From an uncultured Eubacteriales bacterium (GTDB lineage Bacteria > Bacillota > Clostridia > Peptostreptococcales > Anaerovoracaceae), in NCBI GenBank assembly GCA_910583765.1, contig CAJTYS010000017.1, positions 1 through 64,000 on the forward strand: 64,000 bases of DNA. The letters run 5' to 3'. This document shows positions 56,900 to 64,000 of this stretch, one piece after another (the first letter of the stretch is position 1; the number at the start of each line of letters is the position of its first letter). The position numbers were made by a program, and so were the translations under genes. The notes beneath the pieces are model-generated. The model did no database searches. It worked only from the letters and a program-made list of their open reading frames with translations, and was not told where the DNA came from.

Positions 56900-57862
56900 T
56901 TAGTGTTTTTCAGCCTTCTTTAATATCTTGTTGGCTGCTTTATCATTTTCCCAAACTTTTGGGTCGTTGATTTCATCGAGGACCCCTCTTACCGTGTCAT
57001 CCAGACATGCTGGCGTTCCCAGACCTTTGGTGTACCAGTCAGCAATGAACAACTTTTTGTTTTGACTGCCAATGATGAATTGGTGCGTTTCCGAAAAGCC
57101 CCCTGTCTCTTTCCCTTCCACTTCTATGATCACCTCCAGAAAAGCGTAGTTTTGTTTTGGATGCCATTCTATGCGACTAAGGCCATAAGAGAGATGGACA
57201 GATTGTTCCATGTTCACGTATTTTCCGTATTCTAATTTCAACTGAACATACTTTTGTAAATTCTTGTTTGTCGCCAGTTCTCCCGAGTCAAATCTTTTCC
57301 CGCACATTGCGGCCTCATAATATCTTTCAAGAAATGTTCTGCATATTGCATACGTGTTCTCAAAATCGAATTCATTTACCTTGTCGTCTGCGTTTTCTAT
57401 CGCATTTTCTGCCTGCGTGTTTTCCTGAGCAAAACTGTTTTCATAAATATCATAAAAAACCCCAATGAACGCTGCGTTCTTCATGAGACCCTCATCCTGT
57501 ATCTGCGTGTCCGCTACCATTGCCGCATAAAGACCCAGATTCCTTTTTGACATGTCCGGCAAATCATTCGCTTCTTGCAACACCTTTATTCCAAGCTCGC
57601 ATTCTTTTTTCATTGCTTCATACGTTGCGTCCGGATCCGCAAAAACCAGCATTCCAAATTTGTTCGCTCCAATTCGATATGCGTCCTTTGTCACGTCCAC
57701 TCCATATCCGGAAAGGGGCTCCCCGTCATTCATGGAATTTCCTTCATAGGGGCCCACAACTCGCGTTGCCTCGTCACGCTGATGAAAAGATTGAGCAATC
57801 ACTGCGCACACGAGCAGGCCGCAAAGAACGATTGTAAACGTTACAGCAAAAATTTTTTTCAT
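56900..57862 (-). CDS. Secreted or membrane-anchored protein of unknown function
   Basis: This 320-residue protein starts with a signal-like segment (KKIFAVTFTIVLCGLLVCAV, residues 2-21). The mature part is acidic with a long helical stretch and an Asn/Glu/Ala-rich linker near residue 148. The C-terminal half reads like a small alpha/beta domain (residues 165-290). There is a Cys in the signal helix, but the lipobox is not convincing. I do not recognise a family. It lies between two small membrane proteins in the DUF1430 region. Confidence 0.7.
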   Translation of the reverse strand: MKKIFAVTFTIVLCGLLVCAVIAQSFHQRDEATRVVGPYEGNSMNDGEPLSGYGVDVTKDAYRIGANKFGMLVFADPDATYEAMKKECELGIKVLQEANDLPDMSKRNLGLYAAMVADTQIQDEGLMKNAAFIGVFYDIYENSFAQENTQAENAIENADDKVNEFDFENTYAICRTFLERYYEAAMCGKRFDSGELATNKNLQKYVQLKLEYGKYVNMEQSVHLSYGLSRIEWHPKQNYAFLEVIIEVEGKETGGFSETHQFIIGSQNKKLFIADWYTKGLGTPACLDDTVRGVLDEINDPKVWENDKAANKILKKAEKH

Positions 57863-57913
57863 ACGGCGTCATTCCTCCATGAAAAAATCATAACGATCTC
57901 ATCTCTCCAGGTC

Positions 57914-58150
57914 CTATGACAGCGAAAGAGCGCGAACTGGGTTCTTGATGAAATCAGCGACTCCTATGACCAGCAGGACTAGGCCGACCAGAAATACTGT
58001 GAAACACAATACTTTATCAAGATGATACTTTCTCCACATTTTAACAGCACTGATCATAATAAAGACCGCCGTTAAAATAAGCAGCGGAGACAGAATCAGC
58101 CGTAAAAATAAATCTAATGATATCAAATTCAAAAAAATCACCTTCGTCAT
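57914..58150 (-). CDS. Small membrane protein with two or three helices
   Basis: This 78-residue protein is almost wholly hydrophobic (residues 3-32 and 46-66 are membrane segments). The ATG at 58150 is the first good start, but its binding site is weak; a TTG start at 58189 would add 13 residues. Promoter repeat c3 lies upstream. The function is unknown. Confidence 0.55.
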   Translation of the reverse strand: MTKVIFLNLISLDLFLRLILSPLLILTAVFIMISAVKMWRKYHLDKVLCFTVFLVGLVLLVIGVADFIKNPVRALSLS

Positions 58151-58261
58151 GGTTTTACCAAGTATCTTTTTTCGACTTGTATTTGGCAACAGCCAAATCG
58201 CTTTCTATGTCCAGAGAAAAACTTTTCTTGAAAGCAAAGTGGAATTCACTGGATATTTCTT

Positions 58262-58345
58262 CAATACACACATCTTTTCATTGCCCCTCTATATATAAGA
58301 CGAATAACTCGGCAAAATGTTGCAAAAAACGCAAAATTTTTTAAT
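58262..58345 (-). promoter_or_regulatory. Shared promoter repeat c3
   Basis: On the minus strand: TTTTGCGTTTTTTGCAACAT, then TTTGCCGAGTTATTCGTC and TATATATAG, followed by a leader similar to those of the DUF1430 genes (CAATGAAAAGATGTGTGTAT). The genes behind it are unrelated to DUF1430, so a DUF1430 copy may have been lost here. The bases from 58346 to 58552 show no gene I can support. Confidence 0.55.
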
Positions 58346-58552
58346 TTTTTTTGGTGTTGGAGCAATCACCGAATGCCAATTGCTCATTCACGAAAAAAAC
58401 TTCCATTTTAATGATTCGTGCCGCTTGGGGGTTAAAAGCACGCCTCCGCCCATGCGATCATATCGGAGCCAACCACCTTTCTACTGCTTTAGATGCGTTT
58501 CACGCAAAAACGTAACAGCAATAAGGAGCAAGGCCATGAACGGCCAGCCAGC

Positions 58553-59161
58553 TCACAATTCAATGATCCGATCCCCCGCCCTTTTGATTTCTTCATCGTG
58601 GGTGACCAGGATGATGGTCTTTCCATATTTATGGAGGATCTTCAAAATGTCCATCACCATTTTCGCGTTTTGTCGATCCAGGGATCCCGTGGGTTCGTCA
58701 GCTAAAATCAAATCACATTTTTTGATCAGCAGCCTGGCCAGAGCCACTCGCTGCTGCTCACCGCCGGACAGAGTGTAGACCCTGCTGTCCAGTTTGTCTC
58801 CTAGCTTCACCAATTCCAGGGCCTTTTCGATGGAAATGTTGGTCCTGCTCTTTGGCCGCACCAGTTCCAGGTTTTGTCGCACGGTTTTGTCTTCGATCAA
58901 AACGAAATTCTGAAACACGAACCCGACCACGTCACTGTAATATTGGAGCTGGTTTTTTCGTTTCGTCACGTCCATGCCGGCGACTCGGATGGAGCCGCCC
59001 TGAAAAGGCTCCAACGCACCGATCATGTTGAGCAGCGTGGTCTTTCCGCAGCCGCTGGGTCCGGAGAAAACAACGAATTCCCCCTTTTCGATCTTCAAGT
59101 TCAAATTTTGAAAAAGGGGTTTGCTGTCAAAAGACTTTTTCACGTTCGTCAATTCTATCAT
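58553..59161 (-). CDS. ABC ATPase, lactococcin-972-type export group
   Basis: This 202-residue ATPase has Walker A SGPSGCGKTTLLNMI (residues 34-48), signature LSGGEQQRVALARL and Walker B LILADEPTGSLD. The short length and its partner match the lactococcin 972 export ATPase group (TIGR03608). Its ATG overlaps the stop codon of the DUF1430 gene (ATGA), so the two are translationally coupled and probably form one transporter. No lactococcin-972-like peptide gene is visible in the window. Confidence 0.9.
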   Translation of the reverse strand: MIELTNVKKSFDSKPLFQNLNLKIEKGEFVVFSGPSGCGKTTLLNMIGALEPFQGGSIRVAGMDVTKRKNQLQYYSDVVGFVFQNFVLIEDKTVRQNLELVRPKSRTNISIEKALELVKLGDKLDSRVYTLSGGEQQRVALARLLIKKCDLILADEPTGSLDRQNAKMVMDILKILHKYGKTIILVTHDEEIKRAGDRIIEL

Positions 59162-61068
59162 AATATGCTTCCTTTCAAAATCCGCTGGATGTTCTTTTTC
59201 TCTAGTTTCCTGACGCAGCTGACGATCAAGGCCGCTTCGATCAGGATGACCATTCCTGTGCCAAAAATCATATAGAGCCATGTTCGCATATGCAAAAAAT
59301 AACTGGCCGCTGCCATGCACATGCCGCCCAAAACCGTACAGCATAACGTGACGGACACCAATCGTCGATATCGCTCCAGCAAAGAGTGTCCCAATGTCTT
59401 GCGCAGCACCAACTCCCGCGCGTTCACTTGAAACTCGTAACGAAGGACATGATAAATCAGAAGCGTCTCGATCAACAGCATAGCGCACGCCAAGGCGATG
59501 CCGAGCACCATGCCTCCTTTCTTCACATTCCACTGACGAGAGAAATTCTCATAGGCGTTGGTCTTGTAGACGATCTCGTCTTCCAGCCCATTGGCCACTA
59601 TAAACGCCCTCAACTCTTCATCCGTGATGTCCAGCATTGCAGATTGAATGACATAAGGATCCACCTGACCTACATCTGTCATGCAGTTCAACGCAATCGG
59701 TGGACTTTCTTTCAATTTTGTGGTTCCTATGCCTATATCGGAAATCGAACCGTCACAAGCCAGCAATTCCACGCCGCCCTCATACTCAATTTCATCGAAC
59801 GCATAGACTCCCTGATAATAATTGTCGAACGCTTTTTTCAATGAGGTCTTTTCGCTTTCTTTCACATCAGAAGGAAGGATAAAATACACTTGCTGCTTCC
59901 AATCCACGTCTTTTAATTGAGGAATCTTCTGTTCCAAGTATGACAGTGTTCCAGCGTCCGCATAGATGTAATCGCCGACCGCCTTTCCAGGATCGTTGAT
60001 TTCCACCATGGTGAAGGTCTTCTCTTTTTTCAGGTAATCTTTGTACAGCTTTAGCCCCATCTCATCGGAATGCTTGAAGTCAGGACTGTGTATGTCAAGA
60101 TTGACCATGATGTAATGATAATCTTTGTGTTCTTGGAAGATCCATTTCTGTTCATGAAATTCCACGCCTTCCAAAACAACTCCCGCGCAGCCGTTCACCA
60201 TGCCCAGCGTGACGAGCACGGCGGTGATTTTGTACAAGTAACTGATTTTCAAGACCCGCTTCGCCCGAGGCCCAATGTGCATGTCTTTTTTATGATCCGT
60301 CAACAGCAAAATGAAATAAAGCCCCGCATTCGTAGCTATGATCAAAAGCACCCAAGGCATGGCGTTTTGAAAATAATATTCCAAGGAAGACATTCTGCCG
60401 CACACTACGAAAGAGACGCAGAAACAAACGCCATAGAAAACTCCGTCCACAGCCGCCCCTTTCGCCGCGAACCATTTCAGATCCTGGCCGGACACCAGGC
60501 GGATCAGGGCTTCTTTCCGCCGCAAGGCGATGTCGTACAAGGTGAGCATGACCGTGGAAAGAAGGATAAAAAGCCAGGGCAGGGCATGTTGATGTTGGTT
60601 CTGGCTTGGGGTTCCTTCATCTTCCAGCTCCCCATTCACGTCCTCGCTGAACCTGCGGATGTCCGCCGCGTCTCCGCGGACGGAATATTCCACGATGCGC
60701 CCATCGCCCATGAACCCATGCAATGGACGGACAGCGACTTCCACGGCTCCAAAACTCAGGCTTTCATAAACGCCTTGCTCCACCAAAGAAGATGTCTTCA
60801 ATATGTCTTCCATCCCTGGGGTGCAATAAAACGTGATCTTCTGGGAAAATGCATCGTCCACCTGGTAGTCTTCCGTGAAGCATTCAACGGAACGCCGCTT
60901 TGCCACCTCGCTCACGTCTTTTGCGTCCACCTGCGCTTCCGGGGTGACCCGCACGGTGGCGTATTCCACTTCAAAGCCACCTAAAACGTGCTGTGCGTAA
61001 CTTTCCATGATGAAGAAGCACATCGCCGCCAGAAGGATAACGCTGATCATGTATTTGATGATTCGCAT
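59158..61068 (-). CDS. DUF1430 bacteriocin-associated membrane protein, complete pair
   Basis: This 636-residue protein is a close paralogue of the copy at 53689, with the same length, the same N-terminal helix, FtsX-like C-terminus (QVNARELVLRKTLGHSLLER) and ending (KKNIQRILKGSIL). Its partner ATPase follows with a 4 bp overlap. The promoter repeat c4 precedes it. A role in resistance to, or export of, a bacteriocin-like peptide is inferred from the family. Confidence 0.88.
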   Translation of the reverse strand: MRIIKYMISVILLAAMCFFIMESYAQHVLGGFEVEYATVRVTPEAQVDAKDVSEVAKRRSVECFTEDYQVDDAFSQKITFYCTPGMEDILKTSSLVEQGVYESLSFGAVEVAVRPLHGFMGDGRIVEYSVRGDAADIRRFSEDVNGELEDEGTPSQNQHQHALPWLFILLSTVMLTLYDIALRRKEALIRLVSGQDLKWFAAKGAAVDGVFYGVCFCVSFVVCGRMSSLEYYFQNAMPWVLLIIATNAGLYFILLLTDHKKDMHIGPRAKRVLKISYLYKITAVLVTLGMVNGCAGVVLEGVEFHEQKWIFQEHKDYHYIMVNLDIHSPDFKHSDEMGLKLYKDYLKKEKTFTMVEINDPGKAVGDYIYADAGTLSYLEQKIPQLKDVDWKQQVYFILPSDVKESEKTSLKKAFDNYYQGVYAFDEIEYEGGVELLACDGSISDIGIGTTKLKESPPIALNCMTDVGQVDPYVIQSAMLDITDEELRAFIVANGLEDEIVYKTNAYENFSRQWNVKKGGMVLGIALACAMLLIETLLIYHVLRYEFQVNARELVLRKTLGHSLLERYRRLVSVTLCCTVLGGMCMAAASYFLHMRTWLYMIFGTGMVILIEAALIVSCVRKLEKKNIQRILKGSIL

Positions 61069-61082
61069 ATTGTTTCCTTCTT

Positions 61083-61172
61083 TTCTTCAATATACACGCT
61101 TTTTCATTGTCTTTCTATATATAAAACGCATAAGTCAGCAAAATGTTGCAGAAAAACCAAAAGTTTTTGTGA
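61083..61172 (-). promoter_or_regulatory. Shared promoter repeat c4
   Basis: On the minus strand: TTTTTCTGCAACATTTTGCT, GACTTATGCGTTT, TATATATAG, then a leader (CAATGAAAAAGCGTGTATAT) that closely matches c1. It drives the DUF1430-ATPase pair. Confidence 0.6.
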
Positions 61173-61196
61173 AATTTTTTCCATCCCCTGCACTAA

Positions 61197-61859
61197 TCAA
61201 TGATATCGCTGTTTCCTGCGATTGCCCATATAGCCTGCAAGGTACAACGCCGCCGCCGCCAACATGACATAAACGTATTTGTCCAGCAAAAGCTCCACGC
61301 TCATGAATCTGGTGTCGTAGCAATTTAGCCAACCGAAAGGCACCTGGTTCCCAAAAATGGACGCCAGCCAGTAAACTGACACGGCCAGGAACGGCACTGT
61401 CATGGAACCGCTCCAAAACATGACGCAGAAAAATAGGCTCGTGTAAAAACAGCTGCTGATGGCCATCCGCAGGTATTCCAGCCATACGTTGCCCACCCAT
61501 ATGCCCGCTGCTACGCATCCCAAAGCTACCACGGCCAAGTACAGCAGCAGCCAAAGCAGCACCAGGTTATCCTTCATGCGATGGTTCACGTAATGGATTT
61601 CATCGCCGTCAGCTTCGATCAATTCCACAAAAGCGAAACCCATTCCCCACACGGACATCAAGGGCACCAAGTATTGGGTGAGGATGACGAAATTTTCCTC
61701 CACGTAATAAACGTCCCCGTATTTCTTCATGACCGCGCATAAAACCAGGGGGATCACCGCAAAGAGCAGGAGCACCGGCACGGCCAGCAGCTTTTTCACG
61801 TTTTTCAGTTGAAACAGGAACAGCTGGCGTTCCCTTTCTAAATGTTTTCCAGCACGCAT
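61197..61859 (-). CDS. ABC-2-like membrane subunit
   Basis: This 220-residue protein has about six membrane segments (for example residues 23-44, 59-80, 98-122, 133-153) and a basic C-terminus. It overlaps the ATPase gene by 22 bp and so is probably the permease of that ABC system. I do not recognise a specific family. GAGGACGG lies before the ATG at 61859. Confidence 0.8.
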   Translation of the reverse strand: MRAGKHLERERQLFLFQLKNVKKLLAVPVLLLFAVIPLVLCAVMKKYGDVYYVEENFVILTQYLVPLMSVWGMGFAFVELIEADGDEIHYVNHRMKDNLVLLWLLLYLAVVALGCVAAGIWVGNVWLEYLRMAISSCFYTSLFFCVMFWSGSMTVPFLAVSVYWLASIFGNQVPFGWLNCYDTRFMSVELLLDKYVYVMLAAAALYLAGYMGNRRKQRYH

Positions 61860-62686
61860 ATGTAACCGTCCTCGATCCTCGGCTCCGCTCTTTGGCAGGA
61901 CTGCCGTTCCTCGGCCACGAAACGATACCTCGCCTCATCGCCCTGTTCAAACCGTCTCTCTATGAAGCGTCTGCCGGACAACGCCGCCAGTTCGCCTTCG
62001 CCGCACTCGAAAGTCTTGCCCTGGGCCATGGCTTTCAGCTCTTTCGCCGTGCCGTTGAAGGCAACTTTTCCTTGATCCATGATCAGAATCTTGTCGCAAA
62101 GCGCATCCACGTCTTCCACGATATGGGTGGAAATCAGGATCGTCTTGCCCTTTGGCAGGGAGGAAACCAACATCTTGAACCGCAGCCGTTCTTCCGGGTC
62201 CAGACCGGCGGTGGGTTCATCGAACACCAAAATTTCCGGGTCCCCCAAGAGCGCCTGGGCGATGCCCAGTCTGCGGAGCATGCCGCCGGATAGAGGCTTC
62301 GCTTTCTTGTCCGCCACTTCCTCCAGGTTGACCATCCGCAGCGCCTGTTCCACCTCCGGCTCCCGCTTCTTTTTCGAGATCCCTTTGAGGACGCAGAAAT
62401 ATTCCAGGTTTTCTTTCGCGGTCAATTCCCGGTACGCACCGAATTTCTGCGGCAAATACCCGACTCGTTCCATATAATGTTTGTTGTTTTTGATGCTTTG
62501 CTCTTTCCACAAAACATCGCCTTTAAAACGATATAAGTTGGTCAGGCAGCGAATGAAGGTGGTCTTCCCCGCGCCGTTGGGCCCCAGCAGCCCGTAGACT
62601 CCCAGTTCCAAATTCAAAGACAAGGGCCGGACCACCGTCTTCTTCCTAAAGCTTTTTGACAAGTCTTTTATTTCTAACATGGTCAT
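61838..62686 (-). CDS. ABC-2-type transporter ATPase
   Basis: This 282-residue ATPase has Walker A LLGPNGAGKTTFIRCL (residues 32-47), Q-loop YLPQKFGAYRELTA, signature LSGGMLRRLGIAQA and Walker B ILVFDEPTAGLDP. The last 70 residues form an extra domain common in drug or peptide exporters of the ABC-2 type. I chose the ATG at 62686 because AGGAG lies seven bases before it; it overlaps the stop of the upstream gene (ATGA). Confidence 0.95.
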   Translation of the reverse strand: MTMLEIKDLSKSFRKKTVVRPLSLNLELGVYGLLGPNGAGKTTFIRCLTNLYRFKGDVLWKEQSIKNNKHYMERVGYLPQKFGAYRELTAKENLEYFCVLKGISKKKREPEVEQALRMVNLEEVADKKAKPLSGGMLRRLGIAQALLGDPEILVFDEPTAGLDPEERLRFKMLVSSLPKGKTILISTHIVEDVDALCDKILIMDQGKVAFNGTAKELKAMAQGKTFECGEGELAALSGRRFIERRFEQGDEARYRFVAEERQSCQRAEPRIEDGYICVLENI

Positions 62687-64000
62687 CGGCGTTCTCCTTT
62701 CGCTTTTTCCGGATACCCCTCCTGCAGGCTCTCCATGCTGTCGAAACAATTACGGGTGATGATCTGCTCTTGACTCACCGCGTCATCGTCTCTATTCATG
62801 TTGGGAGTGATGAAAAGCTTGCTGTCTCCATAGCCGCCTTCTTTCATCGCTTTCGTCACCATGTCCAGGCCTTCTTCACCCCAACCGCTCAAAGGCGGCC
62901 AAACGATCTCCACGCCGTTCCGCTCCGTCTTCGCGTACAGCCCGCTCAGCAAAGTCGGGCCGTTACTCTTTCCTGTGAAATGTCGCCGAGAGTCTTGCTT
63001 CAAATTGGAATACACGGTCTTTCCGGTGCTGACTTGGATGTTGAACTCTGCGTCATTCTTCAAGAACAGCTGATTCATGATCGCCCCGTCCTCTGTGATC
63101 TGATGGTATCCGGCCATTGGATAATAGGGAAAGCTTCCGTGCAGGTTCATGCCCTGGGAGTTGGCGTAATAGGCTTCATTGGCTCCCGCATATTCCACGA
63201 TGATGGTTTTGGTCTTGGCCTTTCGATTGTCGATGAGCAGTGCGTCTTTGTCCCTATGGAATCCCATGGGCCGCCCCTGGCCGTCTGTGACTTTTTTCAC
63301 GTCATAGCTGTGGGATAAAGTGAAGCGGTATTCCTCCAGGTTTTTCGACACGTCCATCTTCACCTTTGCTTTCAGCGTTCTATGGACACTCAGGTCCATG
63401 GCGTATTTTTCCACGTCAAATCCACCTTCCCGTTCCCCGATACGGTAATTTCCAACGCCGTAATAATGCTGGTCCGCCATGGCGGAGCCGGTGCTGCTGA
63501 GTCCCATGTCCACCCGGGAAGAAGGGAGTATGTAACCAATGAAGGCGGCTGCGCACAGCGTCAGGCAGACTAAACTCTTCCCGCTCAATTTCTTTTGACT
63601 GTCACGAAGCAGCAGGATCAGCATCAGGGTCAAGTTCCAGAATAAAATCAGGCACACCCGATAAGACATCATCGGGAAACCCAGCGCACTATTGGGCATG
63701 AATTTCAGGCCTGGGGTCATGATGTTGAACACGTCCAGCAGATTGAACAAATTGACGGCGTAATCCGAAAGGACCATGACCATGGTGGCGATCTCAGTTA
63801 GCAGATAAGAAGTGACCAGGACTGTCACCATAATGGCAGCGTAACCCATGGCCCGCTTTTCGATCTTTGACAACACCATCCCCAGAAAAATTCCGATAAG
63901 GCCGATAAGAAACACGTTGATGAAAAGGCACTGGCATATATATTGAGCTGCCATGGCCAGCTGGTCCCATCCTTTCATTCCGTTGGCTTGGAAGGATGCC
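62683..64000 (-). CDS. ABC-2-like membrane protein with large outer domain, partial
   Basis: The frame is open to the right edge; an ATG at 63976-63978 has no binding site, so the real start is probably outside. The visible 438 residues have membrane segments at the start (several between residues 17 and 135 of the ATG frame) and one near residue 145, then an outer domain of about 260 residues (GVGNYRIGEREGGFD onward). The layout recalls ABC-2 permeases with a C-terminal peptidase-like or binding domain. It is coupled to the ATPase gene by a 4 bp overlap. Confidence 0.75.
   Translation of the reverse strand, partial: ASFQANGMKGWDQLAMAAQYICQCLFINVFLIGLIGIFLGMVLSKIEKRAMGYAAIMVTVLVTSYLLTEIATMVMVLSDYAVNLFNLLDVFNIMTPGLKFMPNSALGFPMMSYRVCLILFWNLTLMLILLLRDSQKKLSGKSLVCLTLCAAAFIGYILPSSRVDMGLSSTGSAMADQHYYGVGNYRIGEREGGFDVEKYAMDLSVHRTLKAKVKMDVSKNLEEYRFTLSHSYDVKKVTDGQGRPMGFHRDKDALLIDNRKAKTKTIIVEYAGANEAYYANSQGMNLHGSFPYYPMAGYHQITEDGAIMNQLFLKNDAEFNIQVSTGKTVYSNLKQDSRRHFTGKSNGPTLLSGLYAKTERNGVEIVWPPLSGWGEEGLDMVTKAMKEGGYGDSKLFITPNMNRDDDAVSQEQIITRNCFDSMESLQEGYPEKAKGERR

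Noticed and set aside
53689..61068. Lactococcin-972-like bacteriocin precursor
   Set aside because: I looked for a secreted peptide of about 90 residues near the DUF1430 genes and found none; the proteins at 56313 and 56900 do not have that form.
1..64000. tRNA or rRNA genes, CRISPR arrays, intact transposases or prophage genes
   Set aside because: I saw no tRNA T-loop pattern in a foldable context, no regularly spaced repeats, no ribosomal RNA signature and no transposase or phage structural protein.

Overview
The window reads as chromosomal DNA of an anaerobic, mid-GC member of the Clostridia (Bacillota). The evidence is strong purine-rich ribosome binding sites, a tRNA-sensing T-box in front of leuA, two sigma-54 activators of the clostridial amino-acid/amine type, ElaA-type, HxlR, PucR and CD0519/CD1768-family proteins, RelB/YafQ pairs, Rpn-like remnants, and no aerobic respiratory genes. 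I cannot name the species. I saw no rRNA, tRNA, CRISPR array, intact transposase or prophage.

Layout. 0-5.4 kb: a clipped gene, a small NrdD-like protein, a 51-residue acidic protein, then purB, purA and alr. 5.5-20.5 kb: a sigma-54-controlled catabolic island. It has two enhancer-binding activators and five matches to the -24/-12 promoter. The first part holds a PLP decarboxylase, a metal-dependent cyclase/amidohydrolase and an NCS1 permease. The second holds a BCCT transporter, two type III CoA-transferase subunits (one lacking the catalytic Asp), an EutH-type transporter and a beta-aminoacyl-CoA ammonia-lyase homologue. A LysE exporter and a candidate small RNA lie between them. 20.5-28.6 kb: an AbrB/PIN toxin-antitoxin pair, T-box-leuA-leuC-leuD, two tiny paralogous membrane peptides, an Rpn-like protein, a LysR remnant and leuB. 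28.6-32.3 kb: a possible MITE, a GNAT acetyltransferase, an alpha/beta hydrolase, a pentapeptide-repeat protein and a RelB/YafQ pair. 32.3-40.6 kb: an M20 peptidase with a CodB-like permease, a divergent hydantoin/Asp racemase, a type I toxin-antitoxin locus, a PucR regulator broken at a run of ten G, a CD0519-type membrane protein and an M29-like aminopeptidase. 40.6-48 kb: two radical SAM paralogues with a divergent HxlR regulator, a PAP2 phosphatase, a DUF2148 ferredoxin-like protein, a degenerate shikimate-kinase-like protein, a nucleotidyltransferase, a DUF4143 ATPase and an Rpn remnant. 48-64 kb: membrane transport and peptide-defence genes. These are an FtsX permease/ATPase with a two-component system, a second RelB/YafQ pair, two DUF1430 (lactococcin-972-type) permeases of which only one has an ATPase, a second type I toxin-antitoxin locus, and an ABC-2-like system cut by the window edge.

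How the genes may work together. The best candidate for an undescribed system is the 12.3-20.5 kb part of the sigma-54 island. Uptake by the BCCT and EutH carriers, CoA activation by a two-subunit CoA-transferase and ammonia elimination by the hot-dog lyase would form an amine or beta-amino-acid fermentation module. Every operon in it starts at a sigma-54 promoter, and palindromes near the activator gene could be its enhancers. The second broad observation is a dispersed, structured repeat of about 90 bp. It occurs about ten times between 2.7 and 39.5 kb, always in the same orientation, and shows paired changes in its stems.
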